A DNA stretch of 64,000 nucleotides from Pseudoips prasinana (lineage: Eukaryota > Arthropoda > Insecta > Lepidoptera > Nolidae): assembly GCA_951640165.1 (NCBI GenBank), contig OX621247.1, positions 25,952,001 to 26,016,000 of the forward strand. The letters run 5' to 3'. The translations under genes and the position numbers were made by a program. Shown here piece by piece: positions 1-12,038 of the stretch; the stretch's first letter is position 1, and each line of letters opens with the position of its first letter. The notes below the pieces were generated by a model that saw nothing but the letters and a program-made list of their open reading frames with translations, searched no databases and had not been told where the DNA came from.

Positions 1-177
1 AGGCCTCCCCCAAAGATCTCCACAATTAGCGGTCTTCCCCTATTCGCCTCCAGCAGTTTCCAGCGACCCCACAAGATCATCGGTCTATCTTGTAGGGGGC
101 CTGCCCACGCTGCGTCTTCCGGTTCGTGCTCGCCACTCGAGAACCTTTCTGCCCCAACGGCCGTCGGTTCTACGAGC
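1..177 (-). mobile_element. RTE-type LINE 3' fragment, cut by window edge
   Basis: The first 177 bases match, with scattered differences, the part of the copy at 262-745 that encodes the last residues of an RTE-type reverse transcriptase protein on the minus strand (AAGGCCTCCCC, then TCTTGTAGGGGGCCTGCCC, then CGAGAACCTTTCTGCCCC). It stops at AAT-rich sequence near 177. It is a decayed fragment with no continuous frame. Confidence 0.7.
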
Positions 178-261
178 ACTTAATGTTATTTATAAAGTGC
201 TGTTATACCTCTTAATAATCATAGCATAATAATAATCCTATAACTTTTAAATAAATCATCA

Positions 262-745
262 TCATCATCATATCAGCCGAAAGACGGCCACTGCTGGACA
301 AAGGCCTCCCCCAAAGATTTCCATAATGGCCGGCCTTGCGCTATCCGCATCCAGCGATTTCCAGCGAGCCGTACAAGATCATCGGTCCATCTTGTAGGGG
401 GCCTGCCCACGCTGCGTCGTCGGTTCGTTGTCGCAACTCGAGAACCTTTCTGCCCCAGCGGCCGTCGGCTCTACGAGCTATGTGCCCAGCCCACTGCCAC
501 TTCAGCTTGGCAATTCTTACGGCTATGTTGGTACTTTGGTTCGCCTGCGGATCTCAACATTTCTGATTCGATCTCGCAGGGAAACTCCAAGCATAGCCCT
601 TTCCATTGCTCTTTGGGTGACCTTGAGCCGCCTCATAAGGCCCATAGTGAGCGACCACGTCTCTGTTCCGTAAGTCATCACTGGCAACACACACTGGTCG
701 AAGACTTTGGACTTGAGACACTGCGGTATTTGGGACGAGAATTAA
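262..745 (-). mobile_element. RTE-type LINE 3' end with broken ORF2 C-terminus
   Basis: Read on the minus strand this is the C-terminal tail of a non-LTR retrotransposon ORF2. One frame reads QCVLPVMTYGTETWSLT then RRLKVTQRAMERAMLGVSLR up to about 575. A frameshift follows, and the next frame continues AVRIAKLKWQWAGHIARR then DGRWGRKVL. This arrangement (TYG.ETW, then QRAMER.ML, then K..WAGHIAR) is characteristic of RTE-clade proteins. The element ends in CTGATATGATGATG, the usual tail of this lepidopteran family. It is 5'-truncated and frameshifted, so it is a dead copy. The clade is assigned from recalled family motifs. Confidence 0.78.
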
Positions 746-1690
746 AATAAATATTATAAAATAGTATTTAAATATAATGTAGTATTTAAATATAATAAGT
801 GGGCATAAGCCGCTCAAAGATATATTGTTCTCGCCGGCTTGTTAACGTTCGGTGAGATTAAGGGCTTAGGCCTGCCGTCGCGTCGGACCAATAGATACAG
901 ATGATAATAATATGACTACAATAGTTGACAGCTAATTTCGTTTCACCGTTTATCTGTCCATATCGGTAGTAAAAGTCATTCAACAATCGTCGTTGATCCA
1001 TGTCATAGAGCCTCGGTAATTAAGGTAAGCACTACACATACGAATAAATAAACATTGGCATAAGCAGACAAGATATCGATATGAATTCGATAATAATTAC
1101 GGCCTTAAAACATACAACCGACTACAACTAATCTTTACAAAAAACTAGCAGAGCTTAAAAAAATTACAGTCTATTTTACTATATAATAGGTACCTAAATT
1201 CATTACCTCAAAATGTAGGTACTCACATTGGCTGCATGGAAATCCCGTTATTTTCTAACTAAAATTACAAGTACGTAGGTACATGATACGAGTATAATAA
1301 AGGATAACCTTTTCTGGAACATAAGGAAGGAAAAAGTTTCAAAGTTAGCTCGTAATTTCAACTGCCAAAATTAGGTAGTTAATTAATTGAAATGTAACGT
1401 GCGGTATTTCTGAAAATTATGGCATTGTTCGTGATAAAGAACATCACAAAATAGTGACGTGTACGCACGACTACATATCAAGCTATACAATTCCAGTATA
1501 AGCTGATCCCGCATTGTATAGGATTTCCATACAATGAGAGGTCAGCAGTGGGTACATAAACTAAATACGACTAACAATGTGACATTAACACAACTAAATG
1601 TGACATTAATCTGCTTAAGTCGTAGGTGGTGTAATTTGGAACTCTTTAGATTAGTTGTACTGATTAACTAGAAATGAATTAAGGTGGGTT
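746..1690. other. AT-rich sequence, nothing recognised
   Basis: There is no supported gene or repeat here. The first ~100 bases may be more of the adjoining LINE insertion. The rest is AT-rich with many stops in all frames. Confidence 0.5.
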
Positions 1691-1695
1691 TTAAA

Positions 1696-2040
1696 GGCTT
1701 GTTGGTCTAGTGGTTAGTGACCCTGACTCACTGTCATGCGCACTGGCATCATCCAGGACAAATTTTTGTGTGACGAGCGAGATTGTTTCTATTTCGGTGT
1801 GGCATCATCATGTCAGCCATAGTACGTCCACTGCCGGACCAAAGCCTCCCCAAAGAATAGGGGGATATGCCATAATCGCCACACTTGGCAGACGGGTTGA
1901 CGATCACAGTTTGATGGTTATAGTTCATAGAAAAACGCTGCTACCCGTTCTCTGGTAGTATTCCCTCGGTCAATACACAGGGCCATCTGACCCCAAACTA
2001 AGCAGAGCTTGTACTATGGAAACCAGACAACTAATATACT
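1696..2040. repeat. Composite of SINE pieces
   Basis: Three pieces abut. A tRNA-like head (TTGGTCTAGTGGTTAGTGACC, 1702-1805) reads on plus. An RTE-S element (1805-1975) reads on minus, with the ATCATCATGTCAGCC end and GTCCACTGCCGGACC. A minus-strand SINE-3 tail (1978-2037) contains CCAAACTAAGCAGAGCTTG. These are nested or juxtaposed non-autonomous retroelements. Confidence 0.6.
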
Positions 2041-2345
2041 TTATATACTACTTTTCATCTCGGTTTTACCCGCGTTAAACTTTATAAATTATCACAGCTC
2101 TATCAGCTATCATAGCGTGATAATATGTAGCTTATATGTTGACCCGATCTCTAAGTAATATTCATGCAGTACTTTTTGAGTTTAGCCCGGACATACATAC
2201 AGACAAACAGACACACAGACAAAAATTCTAAAAACTATATTTTTGGCTTCGATATCGACTGTAGATCACGCTCCAAGTATCCTTTTTAAAAAATATTCAA
2301 TGTACAGTTTTGACTTTCCTACGATTTTATTATATGTATAGATAG
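2040..2345 (+). repeat. ACT repeat copy
   Basis: This copy begins degenerately (CTCGGTTTTACCCGCGTTAA), includes the ATCACAGCTC and GATAATATGTAG segments, a run of AGACAAACAGACA, and ends CTACGATTTTATTATATGTA. It aligns by eye with copies at 14773, 28650 (minus) and 54534. It is non-coding and probably a short retroelement. Confidence 0.65.
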
Positions 2346-3460
2346 ATGTATTATGTTTTAGTTATGAGCCGGATGGTTGTGATGGTACGTTATTGCCCGA
2401 ATTCAAAAGCAGGAGAAACAACCTTTGTTTCTCCGTTGTTTGAGAAATGATCCTGATTTTTTTTTTTTCGACAGATCTACGTTGAGAACATTCTCAAAAC
2501 AAATAACAAGTAGATGAAAATTGTCAAATGTTGTCCCATATTTTGATAGACTAGAAACTACTCAGTGTAGCTACCATGGCGGCGAAGGCCAATCCCCATG
2601 CCTCATAGTATTTTGTGATTCAATTAGTCGAAGGCTGTAGGGAGACATGTTAGCTACGCTAGACGTTATTAAATAATAACAATAAACACACAAATATAAC
2701 ATTTGGTTTGGCGGCATACAATATTTTTCCCACGCTTATAAACTATTATCAGCTTTTATCGGGTTATCCCTCGGGATATTTATGTATTAAGTTTAGTTAT
2801 TATCTGGACGAAGCAATAGCAAAATTTAACAATGTTCGGTTTAGAAGCACAATAAAAAAAATCACGTTCGTATTTATAATATGAATGATCAAATTATTCT
2901 TTTCAAATTATCACTTATACTACTAATATCAATTATCCTCTTGAAAACAACAATAGATATTTATTTTTTGTCCACTTTTTTCATTTTCATTGGTATCGAG
3001 AACAAGTGTTTACAATTAAAAGTTAATGGATAAGCCAATAGACTTGGAGGCGTTGACTTCATAGTTGAGGAAATGACTGGCACGTCCAGAGGTCAAATAT
3101 ATCATACATCCTCTTCGTGATTTTAGGTGTATTGTCTCTGATATCATGGTTATTAAGTTAAAGTGACTTTTATTTAAATCGATTTGACATTGTTGAGGAG
3201 CGTTGTCCCATGTCTGTTGGTACCATTCTGGTTCTCTGCAATTCGTGGTCTAGTTAATTCGGGTTTCTTTTCAATGGAATAGTTTTAGAAACTGTTACGG
3301 TTATACTTTCCGGTCCTCCTTTGTTTTTAATCACCGTCAAAAGTGTTTCATAGAATTATTTTTACTGTGAAGTGGTATTAAAGGATGGCCGCAAACCTGG
3401 TACTTTGTAAGAATGCATAAAAAACTAGTTTAACTATACGCAGAATTAGTAATTAATGAA
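2346..3460. other. AT-rich sequence, nothing recognised
   Basis: I see no gene or recognisable repeat here. Confidence 0.45.
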
Positions 3461-3464
3461 TTAT

Positions 3465-3660
3465 CATCATCATATCATTATCATGATATCAGATGAAAGT
3501 GTCCACGGTAGGACAAAGGGATGTCCAAGGAACGGAATTGGTTCCATCATTAGGGGCGATATGCCATCATATTCACTCTTGGTAGGGGGCAGACGATTGG
3601 GGTATGATGTTCATAATACACATTAGATATGCCCTCGGGAGTAGGAGTTATTCTATGCTC
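3465..3660 (-). repeat. Degenerate RTE-S element
   Basis: It starts ATCATCATATCATTATCATG and keeps GTCCACGGTAGGACAAAGG, GATATGCCATCATATT and ATATGCCCTCGGGAG in the order seen in the 1805 copy. It is diverged and has no coding capacity. Confidence 0.55.
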
Positions 3661-3738
3661 CCCATGGCCAATAAACCGTTTAAAATTCTCTAGTATTTTT
3701 AAGCTTGGAAACACTGGTATTAAATAGATCTAATTCGT

Positions 3739-3781
3739 ATTCACATGAGAGTTTGTTTTTTAACAAACTCTTGTGTGAATA
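3739..3781. repeat. Small inverted repeat (hairpin)
   Basis: Arms TATTCACATGAGAGTTTGTT and AACAAACTCTTGTGTGAATA surround a 3-nt loop, with two mismatched positions. It may be the core of a small MITE. Confidence 0.6.
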
Positions 3782-3789
3782 TTTTAATT

Positions 3790-6090
3790 TTTAGTTTTTT
3801 CGTCAAATATTTTTAATCTGTGATGGATTTGCTCTTTAATTAAAAAAAAAAAACAGTTGAATTCTTACTTCATAAGAATCATACCTACCGAAAATAAAAA
3901 ATTAACTAAAATATGAATATGTATTAATTTTATGAGGTGTAATTTTTTGATGTATTACTTTTTTCATACCTAACGTTCACTTCAATCCAATCCAATATAT
4001 TTGTACTATAAAAATAAAATCTAATTCGTTAATTCCGTTTTTATAATAAAATAATATCTCCATATATAGATAAAATTATTCAAGATCCAAAAAGCATTTA
4101 AAACTGCCGCTTACGCAAAAGGATATTTTTCATCAGATTTTAACTTAGAATTACCATAAACAGAGATAACATCACGATAACATAAATAGTATTGATATTT
4201 ATTTATTCCTATTATAACAAATAGACAAGAAGATGTTTCCTTGAATTACAGTTTTTATTTTATATGGATGTTTGGTCATGGGGCTTCTCGATATTTTAGG
4301 AGATTGGGTAGTAACATTCTTTAGTTCTTTCATAGATCGGATATTTTAAACTTTCTTTCGGATTTAAACCAGCGCTATAAAAGAATTAAAAATATAAGAT
4401 TTGTGGTAAACGCCCATCTGAAATTAATATTGTCTGAATTTTACATGGATTGATAAAATTGCGGCAGCTATTAGCCGATTAAATACAATATTTATAATTG
4501 CTTTCTACATAATTAATAAAAAATCGTGTCCATAACTGTTCGTTTCCCGCAGCAAGACATTGACTATTTAGTTTTAACTATAAATAATCGATATCCACGT
4601 GTAATTACTGTAAGGGGTGGCAACACTGATGATTAATAATTAGATTTTATACGTTTTTTTTTTCAATTTTAATTAACAATTATAGTTTCTGTAAGTTGAA
4701 AAGAAGTTCTTATTACACTAATTTTCTATGGTGATTCTTTATTAAAGACCTTAAAATAGCCTATCATATTCGGTTTACTATATTAGAAAATTCTTCATAG
4801 CTTTTTTGGTATTTGATGGAATATAAAATATCCCTAGAATTAATGAAAAAGATGAGCAATGATCACGTCAAATAAAAACTAACCTTCAATATAAATGAAT
4901 AAGATCAACACATTTATATTAATTTATTGGTGTTTATCTTACAGAAACATCTTTAAAAACACAATCTTGCAATAGATAAGCAATACATTGCGATTTTAAT
5001 TAATAATACATACTTATATGTCATTAGCATAGATAATTTTAACTAAATGAATTAATATAGAAGTGTAAGGTCTATGATTCGTTTTTTTTATATTGGCACA
5101 AATCAAGAATTATTGTTATTCAATTATTCTTGGTTGTTATTAAGTTATATTAGCATGATATTTATTTGTTAACGTCATCAGTTCACAATTTGTATTGTTT
5201 ATAAGACCTCTTCAAAACTTAATGAGCGGCTGTAACAATGATTTCCTGTCAGTTTAGAATATGTTACGTCAAATTTATGACACTTCGTCAAACGTACTGC
5301 TGCTGAGGTAGAGAAGTGACGGTATGCGAAACCAAAACCAAACCCCACCGAAAGAAGCAGCATGGGCCCAATATAGAAAACAACCAGACAAGTGCAAGTC
5401 GAACTCGCGAGAAGGTTCCGAACAATGAAGTTTTCTGCATATTTTTTCAATATTTTAGAGTCAGTAGTTTCGAAGATAAGAGAGAGGAATGGTAATTATA
5501 CACAAATACAATTTTCCGTTTTCTTACACAACAAATTGTTAATTTTTAAACTATATAAACTATTTCAATAGGTATCGTACAGTTTGTACTTATTTAGTTT
5601 TCTAAAGTGACATTCTTATTTTTGTATGGTACTCATCGTAGTAGAGTAGATATGAAGTAATTTGGATGCGACAAATGTTCAGACAGACACACGACTGATC
5701 CTATACGGTATCCCTTAAAACACGCAAATATACTTAAGAAATACACACCATAAACATGAAAATTATACATTTTTTATGATAATCCCGATGCAAAAAACGT
5801 TTCATTGGCGCCAGATAAACAACTTGTTTGCATAAATGAAACGCATAATGCGTTCACAGAGAGTTCCCCCTGCGGGCCGTTAGCGCTTGACGAGGTAAAG
5901 CACCTTTTCACGTGGTCAGTATACTTACACGAGTAATAAACGACCACATAATTTATTATCCGACTACGGAAAAGGAGGTTTTTGACAGTCTTATGTTTCT
6001 GTGTATGTTCCCTCACATTTCTTAAACCTTTGAACTGATTTCAACAAATGTGTTGTCTTTCTTCCATATATGCTATAAATCGCGTGTGAT
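3790..6090. other. AT-rich sequence, nothing recognised
   Basis: Long AT-rich stretch without a recognised repeat. A minus-strand 83-codon frame at 5199-5450 has no recognisable motif and no supporting signals. Confidence 0.45.
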
Positions 6091-6094
6091 AATT

Positions 6095-6290
6095 ATAAAA
6101 ACGTCCACTGCTGGCCTTTCCAAAAGATCTCCATAATGTTGTTATGTCCGTTATCGTCCACGTTTGACAGACGGGTTGGCGATCACTATATGATGGTTGG
6201 TAGATATTCCCTCGGAAGGGCTTTTGGCAACGTTTGGTTGACGGGTTGGCGGTCTCAATGTTATGGGAGTATTAATTGCCGTCGAGCAGG
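6095..6290 (-). repeat. RTE-S fragment
   Basis: GTCCACTGCTGGCC, AGATCTCCATAATG, GACAGACGGGTTGGCGATCA and ATTCCCTCGG occur in family order. The GACGGGTTGGCG block is repeated near 6239. Confidence 0.55.
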
Positions 6291-6479
6291 TACGGGACTT
6301 GAAAGAAGAGGCAGACGAGGTAACACATTTATTAACACATATTTTAATTGAGTTACCGATCCATCTCGAAGAAAAATTATTTGGAGTGCAGGTAAACATA
6401 TTTTTCTAATGCTAAATTTGTCAAAAACCCCTGGGTGTGGGAAAATAAAACTAAGGATTTATCATACGATAAGCCATTG

Positions 6480-6832
6480 AATGTCTCGTTGGTTTATCGA
6501 TAGCTTGGTAATCTGCAGATAATGGGAGACGTGGGTTCAAATCCCGGGTTGAGACAAAAATTTTACTGGGATTTTTCTAACATGAGAAACAACTAGTAGA
6601 GGAGTTTGAATGTTGCTTCGGTGAGCAGGTATAGCTATCGGTACAGCGCCTGAACTCGCTCAGCCATTGCGGATAGAAATCCCATCAGATTAGACCAAGA
6701 AAAAAGAGAATGTACCTAACTCGCTGGCGACATATTAATACATCCCGAGTCCTGCGTATTTATGGCTATCGAAGTTGGATGCCATAACCCAAATTCGGCC
6801 AGGAACACTATTATTATAACCCGATAAATAAT
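6480..6832 (+). repeat. tRNA-headed SINE-like repeat
   Basis: The head TCGTTGGTTTATCGATAGCT with the B-box-like GGTTCAAATCCCGGG is followed by a GAGACAAAAATTTT body and ends in ATTATTATA. The B-box block resembles the repeat at 58940. It is not scored as a tRNA gene because the cloverleaf is incomplete. Confidence 0.5.
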
Positions 6833-6837
6833 GTTTT

Positions 6838-7105
6838 ATTAGCCGTGTGGTTCCCGGCCTAAAAGAATAACAAGGCTAGGCCATTACATCCCGCGGGTGT
6901 CGTAAAAGGTGACTAAGGGATCACCAGGTAGTCGGGCAACAGCGCCACCTGCATACTAGCACCATCTGATTGCGGTCGCCAACTCGCATACCAAGCGCGG
7001 TGACTACAAACCCCGTACCACAAACCCCTCCAAATGGCAACGTTGTGGAAACCTTCGAGGAGGCCTATGTCCAGTAGAGGACGACATCAGGCTAATAATA
7101 ATAAT
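6838..7105 (+). repeat. RTE-S element with (TAA)n tail
   Basis: The sequence contains GTGGTTCCCGGCCTAAAAGA, CCCGCGGGTGTCGTAAAAGG, TGACTAAGGGAT, GCGGTCGCCAACTCGCAT and GAGGCCTATGTCCAGTAGAG, then TAATAATAATAAT. The same module order appears at 44750 and 47876. It is non-coding. Confidence 0.7.
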
Positions 7106-7460
7106 GTTTTATTTATTTATTTTTTATTTATTTATTTATTTATTATCTCATCACAAAAGATTGCTTACAATAAACATGATCCAGAAATAATACTTGTACC
7201 TGTCCACGGTGTCCAGGGATGGAAAGAAACAATATTATAATAATTCCTGGCTAAACTGAGCACGAAGAATCACTGATAATTTTAATGTATGTCGGACGAA
7301 CAACAACCGCGCTCAGCGTGCCACCCATGGACAATTGGTAAATAGGAGTAAACAATCTATTTTGTGATAGACTGGTGCCTGATGTAGGTTCTAAAGAACC
7401 TGTATTACAGGTCACCAGGAGCTCACTCCACTGATTGCATATTCCTACCAGGCAGGCATT
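7106..7460 (-). repeat. Possible reversed LINE 3' UTR with (TTTA)n
   Basis: A (TTTATT)n tract at the left followed by complex sequence is the layout of a LINE 3' end inserted in minus orientation. No coding motif remains, so the class is uncertain. Confidence 0.35.
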
Positions 7461-8550
7461 TTATAATTATAGCTGTAAATTTTATAATAACTTATAAAAG
7501 TAAAAATACTAGAAATAAACCCAAGTAAAAAAGAAAAGTAAAACAAGATAAAGCAATTACAAATTAAAAAATAGCAAACAATCAAACAGACTATGAAACT
7601 CAATTAACAAAAGACTAATTAAAAGAGAAACAAAAACTAAAAAAAGAAAAGTAAAAAAAAAAAAAAAACAGCGTAACGTTAGATATTTTGTGAGTATTAT
7701 GATAGAGTGAGTGTATGTATTAGAGTGAAAGATTTTTGTGTGAGCGTAAGTATAGTGTAATGGGCTTTAGGGCAGATACAGCAAATATAAATGTATATTA
7801 CTGGAGTCTTTGAAGATACAGAAACTTAGAAAAATAATTAGGATAAAGGCCGTAGTATATTTTCAGTTTGCTCATAGTTTAATGATTTTAACCATTTAGT
7901 TACGTTTAATTTACAACTTTTTGATGTTAAAGAATAAAAAGAAAGAAGTGTGTTAATTTTATTGTAGAGAAACGGGCCGAGGAAGCCGTAAAAGTTACCA
8001 GCGTGTTGTGTTCGGAAACTTTGAGTGGGACATACTTTGCCTTTTCGACGTTTTGCCTGTACAAATGCCGGGTGATAAGCTAATTGAGAATGCTGTTTTA
8101 AAACTATTTGGTTTTATGGTCTTATATTCATGTTCTTCTAACATTTTACTCATTTATTTTCTTACATTAATTTAGTAACAGGATATTGTTAATATTCCTT
8201 GTAAATAATGTCGTCATTCAGAAATTAGGAACCTACGTTCCCCGAAAACAGATGACTTCAATCGTTGATACGCATTTCGAGAGGAAATATAAAGATTTTT
8301 ATTTGTAAACCCATAAGAAGTACCTCTTTTGTAAGTTTTACGTAGTTGCCAAACCACTACCGTTTTGAAGAATTTACTCGAAACTAGTTTTTATTTTTTC
8401 ATTCATTTCGATCATGTTTAGTGACGCATCAAAATAGAAACTAAAATTAAAGACATCTATAGTGCGGTTTGGTCTTGGTAAAGTCCGCTGCATTGATATG
8501 TATACAGTACTTAGATACTTTTTTATCATCACATTTATAGTAAGCCCAAG
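7461..8550. other. A-rich and AT-rich sequence, nothing recognised
   Basis: A strongly A-rich strand at 7490-7670 (few T, poly-A near 7655) is followed by unclassified sequence. Confidence 0.4.
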
Positions 8551-8552
8551 AG

Positions 8553-8810
8553 GCTTTCACTGCTTCACCGGACAATAGCGGCGAACGAGAACTTAAGCTA
8601 TCAAAATAAGAGTACCTACCTACTAAGAAACCCGTGCCAGTTGGCACCCACTTTGAGTTTTGAACCTCGGCTTAAGGCAGTTTTAGCCTAGGATACTTTC
8701 ACTGCGTCATCAGGAAATAGAGGCGAGCAGGTACTTACGCCGTCTAGCAAATAAGACTAGAAACGAAGTACCCGCACCGGAGACCACCCACACTCGAGTT
8801 CCAAAAATAT
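8553..8810. repeat. Diverged local tandem duplication (~130 bp x 2)
   Basis: TTTCACTGCTTCACCGGACA and TTTCACTGCGTCATCAGGAA begin two blocks that continue in parallel (AATAGCGGCGA/AATAGAGGCGA; AAGAAACCCGTGCC/CGAAGTACCCGCACC; CACCCACTTTGAG/CACCCACACTCGAG). Confidence 0.5.
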
Positions 8811-9297
8811 GCTCTTATCGAAATTAGTCTCATTCTAGACCTTAATTTTAATCACATAACATTTAAATCGAAAACTCCTCCATAGTCTTTTGCAGTTGTA
8901 AGTATCGTTTAGCGAGCGCATTATATAAACACCTTTTTTTTATCGGCATAAAATTGCCATACTATAATCGACTCAAAACGTTTGTAACAGGGTTTAAAAT
9001 CACTTGTAATGAAGATGCAAATTAATTAAAAATCTTGAATGTTCCGGTTTGCATCTTTAGCCACCAAAGGGTTAAGCGCGTATGGTAAATATAATATTTT
9101 GATGTAAGTATTCATACCGATAGCAAAATCATGTAATAATATGTGGTTAAATTGTTAAAAATGTCGGCACGATCTTGCTGCTCTACTATATACAAATAAA
9201 CAAGATTTTTTTATTTGCGATACAACATTTTATTTCATTTATGAAAATAAATTTAGTTATCTATATTTAAGTAGGTATATACTCGTATGTAGTAATG
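8811..9297. other. AT-rich sequence, nothing recognised
   Basis: No supported feature. Confidence 0.45.
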
Positions 9298-9650
9298 ATA
9301 ACCTCCCGATTTCGGCTATGGCTTCCAGTCCCAAGGGAGATATGCGCTGGACGTATTATAATAATATTATTATTGAACACTTGAGCACTATAATTCCATA
9401 ACTCTTATGATCCAATGGTACGACTATCGACACGACCGGAAATAGGTCAGGTACATGAACCATGGTTTCATGTGTTCTCTGAGGCACAGGAGTGTAATAA
9501 TAACTCCCAGACTTTGGACTTATACTGAGATTTTATTCTGAACAGAAAAATCACATAATCGCTTTTGACCCGACCCAGATTTGAACCTTAGTTCTCATTA
9601 CTCTGCGGTTAAATACGCTATTCCTAGTCCAACGAAGCCTTAAAGGCCTC
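9298..9650 (-). repeat. SINE-4 copy
   Basis: CGATTTCGGCTATGGC, CGACACGACCGGAAATAGGT, CAGACTTTGGACTTATACTG and GACCCGACCCAGATTTGAACC occur in the order seen at 54160 and 56815. The last block is a reversed tRNA-like B box. It is interrupted by an AATAATATTATTATTG tract near 9360. Confidence 0.6.
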
Positions 9651-10102
9651 ACCATGTTGAAAGAATTCCCTATCGACTAAGAAAACAATTCTTACAATCA
9701 GTTTCCAAATAAACAAAATATTACGTAGATAACATACTAAAATAAAGGTGCATCCAAATTGATAATATGTTTATTTTTAATCTATGTTGTGTATGATTAT
9801 CTCATTAACCCCCATCCCAAACCATAAGGCCTGAAAAGATGTGCAGAAAAATCCGAAATAATTACGATGGGCGCACTTTTGCAACCATAATATTCCAAAT
9901 TAAATATTCCAATGCCTTGGAATTAGTACACTAATTATTACAACTGGTTATAGCCATTTCGTTTAATCCAACAGCAAAGTTGAAGGTTAGAAAGGGACGG
10001 AAGAGTTGGTCGTGGTTGGGGAAGTAGGCAGATGCTATTATGCCAAGTACAGCAATGACGCACGTACCGTCTTTGACAAAACGCATCTGCTAACAAGTTG
10101 GA
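9651..10102. other. Unclassified sequence
   Basis: No gene or confident repeat is visible. Confidence 0.45.
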
Positions 10103-10325
10103 CCTGATCCCAAACTAAGCAGAGCTTGTTCTATGGAAACCAGATAACTGATAGGTATACTACGTATATTACTTTTCTTTTATAAATACATACTTATATA
10201 GATAATTACACCCATACTCAGGACAAACAGACATATTCATGCACACAAATATCTGTCCTGGGTGGGAATCGAACCCACGACCTGCGGCGTGAAAGGCAAG
10301 TATTTACCAACCACGCCAACCAGTA
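10103..10325 (-). repeat. SINE-3 copy
   Basis: Reading minus: the tRNA-like head GGCGTGGTTGGTAAATACTT, the B box GTGGGTTCGATTCCCACCCA, a body with TTTGTGTGCATGAATATG, and the tail TAGAACAAGCTCTGCTTAGT. The head has pol III A- and B-box character. Confidence 0.75.
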
Positions 10326-10752
10326 ATATATACAATATATAATATAAATTTCATCGAAAAATTACCTATAGATGAGCTATAGACTCTATTAAAAGTCTTA
10401 ATGGCTGTAACTAGTTTAAAGATTACAACCGACAATTTAATCCAAAGCAATTTTCTTAAATACAATCCCTTTGGCGGTCACCCATCTTTAAACTAACAGC
10501 GATAACTAACGGTACTCGCTATGAATGCTTTATTATGGTAGGTATGTGTTTGAAAGGATACGCTTAGAGTACATAATAATATATATTATTTTCATTATCA
10601 CTTCCAATAATTTTATAATTTACACTTATCATGGAATGACGTGGTTGGCGTCGTTTGAAAAACGTCATTATAATCAACTCATTAATAACAAAACTGATTA
10701 TAATTATTTATGAAAAAAACATGACGTAAGTAAATTAACGTTATATACATAT
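10326..10752. other. AT-rich sequence flanking the mariner pair
   Basis: No gene is seen. CTTTAAACTAACAGCGATAA precedes simple AT-rich sequence. Confidence 0.45.
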
Positions 10753-12038
10753 TAGGTCTTTACCTATGAAATTGCCGTTCTGCAGTACTGGCCATTTCAA
10801 ATCAAAATAATTTTTGTTTGGCTAAGAATTCTAATTTCAAATTAATTTTATTTTAAAAACATGGATTCTTTTTTCCAAAAGTAGTCATTTCTTTATTGAT
10901 TAGTGTTACATTTTCATCGCATTTCAATCTTTTTCGTCATCATGGATACGTTAAAAATTCGAGTAATTATGGAATATGAGTACCGTCGTGGCAGCAACGC
11001 GGCACAAGCGGCACGCAACATCAACGACGTTTACGGAGCTAACACTACAAACCAACGCACCACCTGTTATTGGTTTGCTCGCTTCCGTTCTGGAAATTTC
11101 GACCTGAAAAATGAACCTCGCGGTCGTCCGAAGACTTTGGTCGACAATGACGAATTAAAGGCGGTTGTGGAAGCTGATGATACACAATCTACGGCTGAAT
11201 TAGCAGCAGCTTTCGACGTTAGCGTCAAAACAATATTGGTCCATTTGCGTCAAATTGGCAAGGTAAAAAAGCTTGACAAATGGGTGCCCCACGAACTCAA
11301 TGATCGCCAGCGCGAAGTACGCGTCGAGACGTGCCTTGCACTGCTCAACAGACACACAAATGAAGGAATTTTGAACCGCATTGTTACCTGCGATGAAAAA
11401 TGGATTCTGTTTGATAACCGCAAGCGCTCAGCAAGTTGGTTGGATCCTGGTTCAGCACCTAAACAATGCCCTAAACGAAAACTTACCCCTAGAAAAGTGA
11501 TGGTCACTGTTTGGTGGTCTAGCGCCGGTGTGATTCATCACAGCTTCTTACCAAACGGGGTGAGCATTACTGCAGATGTGTACTGTGAAGAACTGAGCAC
11601 AATGATGGAGAAGCTGGCGCATCTCCAACCAGCATTGGTCAATCGCTCGTCTCCGCTGCTCCTGCACGACAACGCGCGACCTCATACTGCACAGCAGACG
11701 GTCTCCAAGTTGCAAGAACTGGGGTTGGAAGCTCTCCGTCATCCGCCCTACTCACCAGACCTTGCGCCTACAGACTACTACTTTTTCCAGAATTTGGATA
11801 ACTTCTTGGCGGGAAAAAAATTCAATACCCGAGAGGCAGTACAAAATGCCTTTGAAGAATTTGTTGCCTCCCGTCCAGCTGATTTCTTTAAGAAGGGCAT
11901 CAATAAACTGCCACTGCGATGGCAAAGATGCATTGATTGCATGGGTGATTACTTCGATTAATACAAATAAAAAAATTCATGAAAAAAATTCGTTTTAATT
12001 TTTTCATACAAAACGGCAATTTCATAGGTAAAGACCTA
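10753..12038 (+). mobile_element. Complete mariner element, copy 1
   Basis: The element proper is 10755-12036 (1282 bp), flanked by TA at 10753-10754 and 12037-12038, the mariner target duplication. Terminal inverted repeats begin GGTCTTTACCTATGAAATTG and extend about 28 bp with one mismatch. It contains one uninterrupted transposase gene in the same direction. Its 3' end faces the second copy across 67 bp. Near-identity to that copy and the absence of disabling changes imply recent activity. Confidence 0.96.
10942..11961 (+). CDS. mariner transposase (cecropia-type), copy 1
   Basis: This 339-residue protein is the usual length for a mariner transposase, which binds the terminal repeats, excises the element and inserts it at TA. 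I start at the internal ATG (MDTLKIRVIMEYEYRRG) because family members begin there. An in-frame ATG 13 codons upstream would add an untypical leader. Residues 1-110 are the two helix-turn-helix DNA-binding regions with the linker GRPK at 61-64, and WVPHEL is at 114-119. The catalytic triad is D151 (TCDEKW), D243 (LHDNARPH) and D278 (YSPDLAPTDYYFF), giving D,D34D. The C-terminus WQRCIDCMGDYFD resembles cecropia-subfamily proteins, including Hsmar1. AATAAA lies just after the stop, near 11966. No frameshift or stop is present, so it could be functional; this was not tested. Confidence 0.97.
   Translation: MDTLKIRVIMEYEYRRGSNAAQAARNINDVYGANTTNQRTTCYWFARFRSGNFDLKNEPRGRPKTLVDNDELKAVVEADDTQSTAELAAAFDVSVKTILVHLRQIGKVKKLDKWVPHELNDRQREVRVETCLALLNRHTNEGILNRIVTCDEKWILFDNRKRSASWLDPGSAPKQCPKRKLTPRKVMVTVWWSSAGVIHHSFLPNGVSITADVYCEELSTMMEKLAHLQPALVNRSSPLLLHDNARPHTAQQTVSKLQELGLEALRHPPYSPDLAPTDYYFFQNLDNFLAGKKFNTREAVQNAFEEFVASRPADFFKKGINKLPLRWQRCIDCMGDYFD

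Noticed and set aside
5199..5450. 83-codon minus-strand frame as a gene
   Set aside because: It has no motif, repeat relationship, start context or neighbouring gene structure, and AT-rich sequence of this length gives such frames by chance.
10903..10941. Longer N-terminus for the mariner transposase
   Set aside because: The 13 extra codons do not resemble known mariner N-termini; MDTLKIRVI aligns with the usual start.
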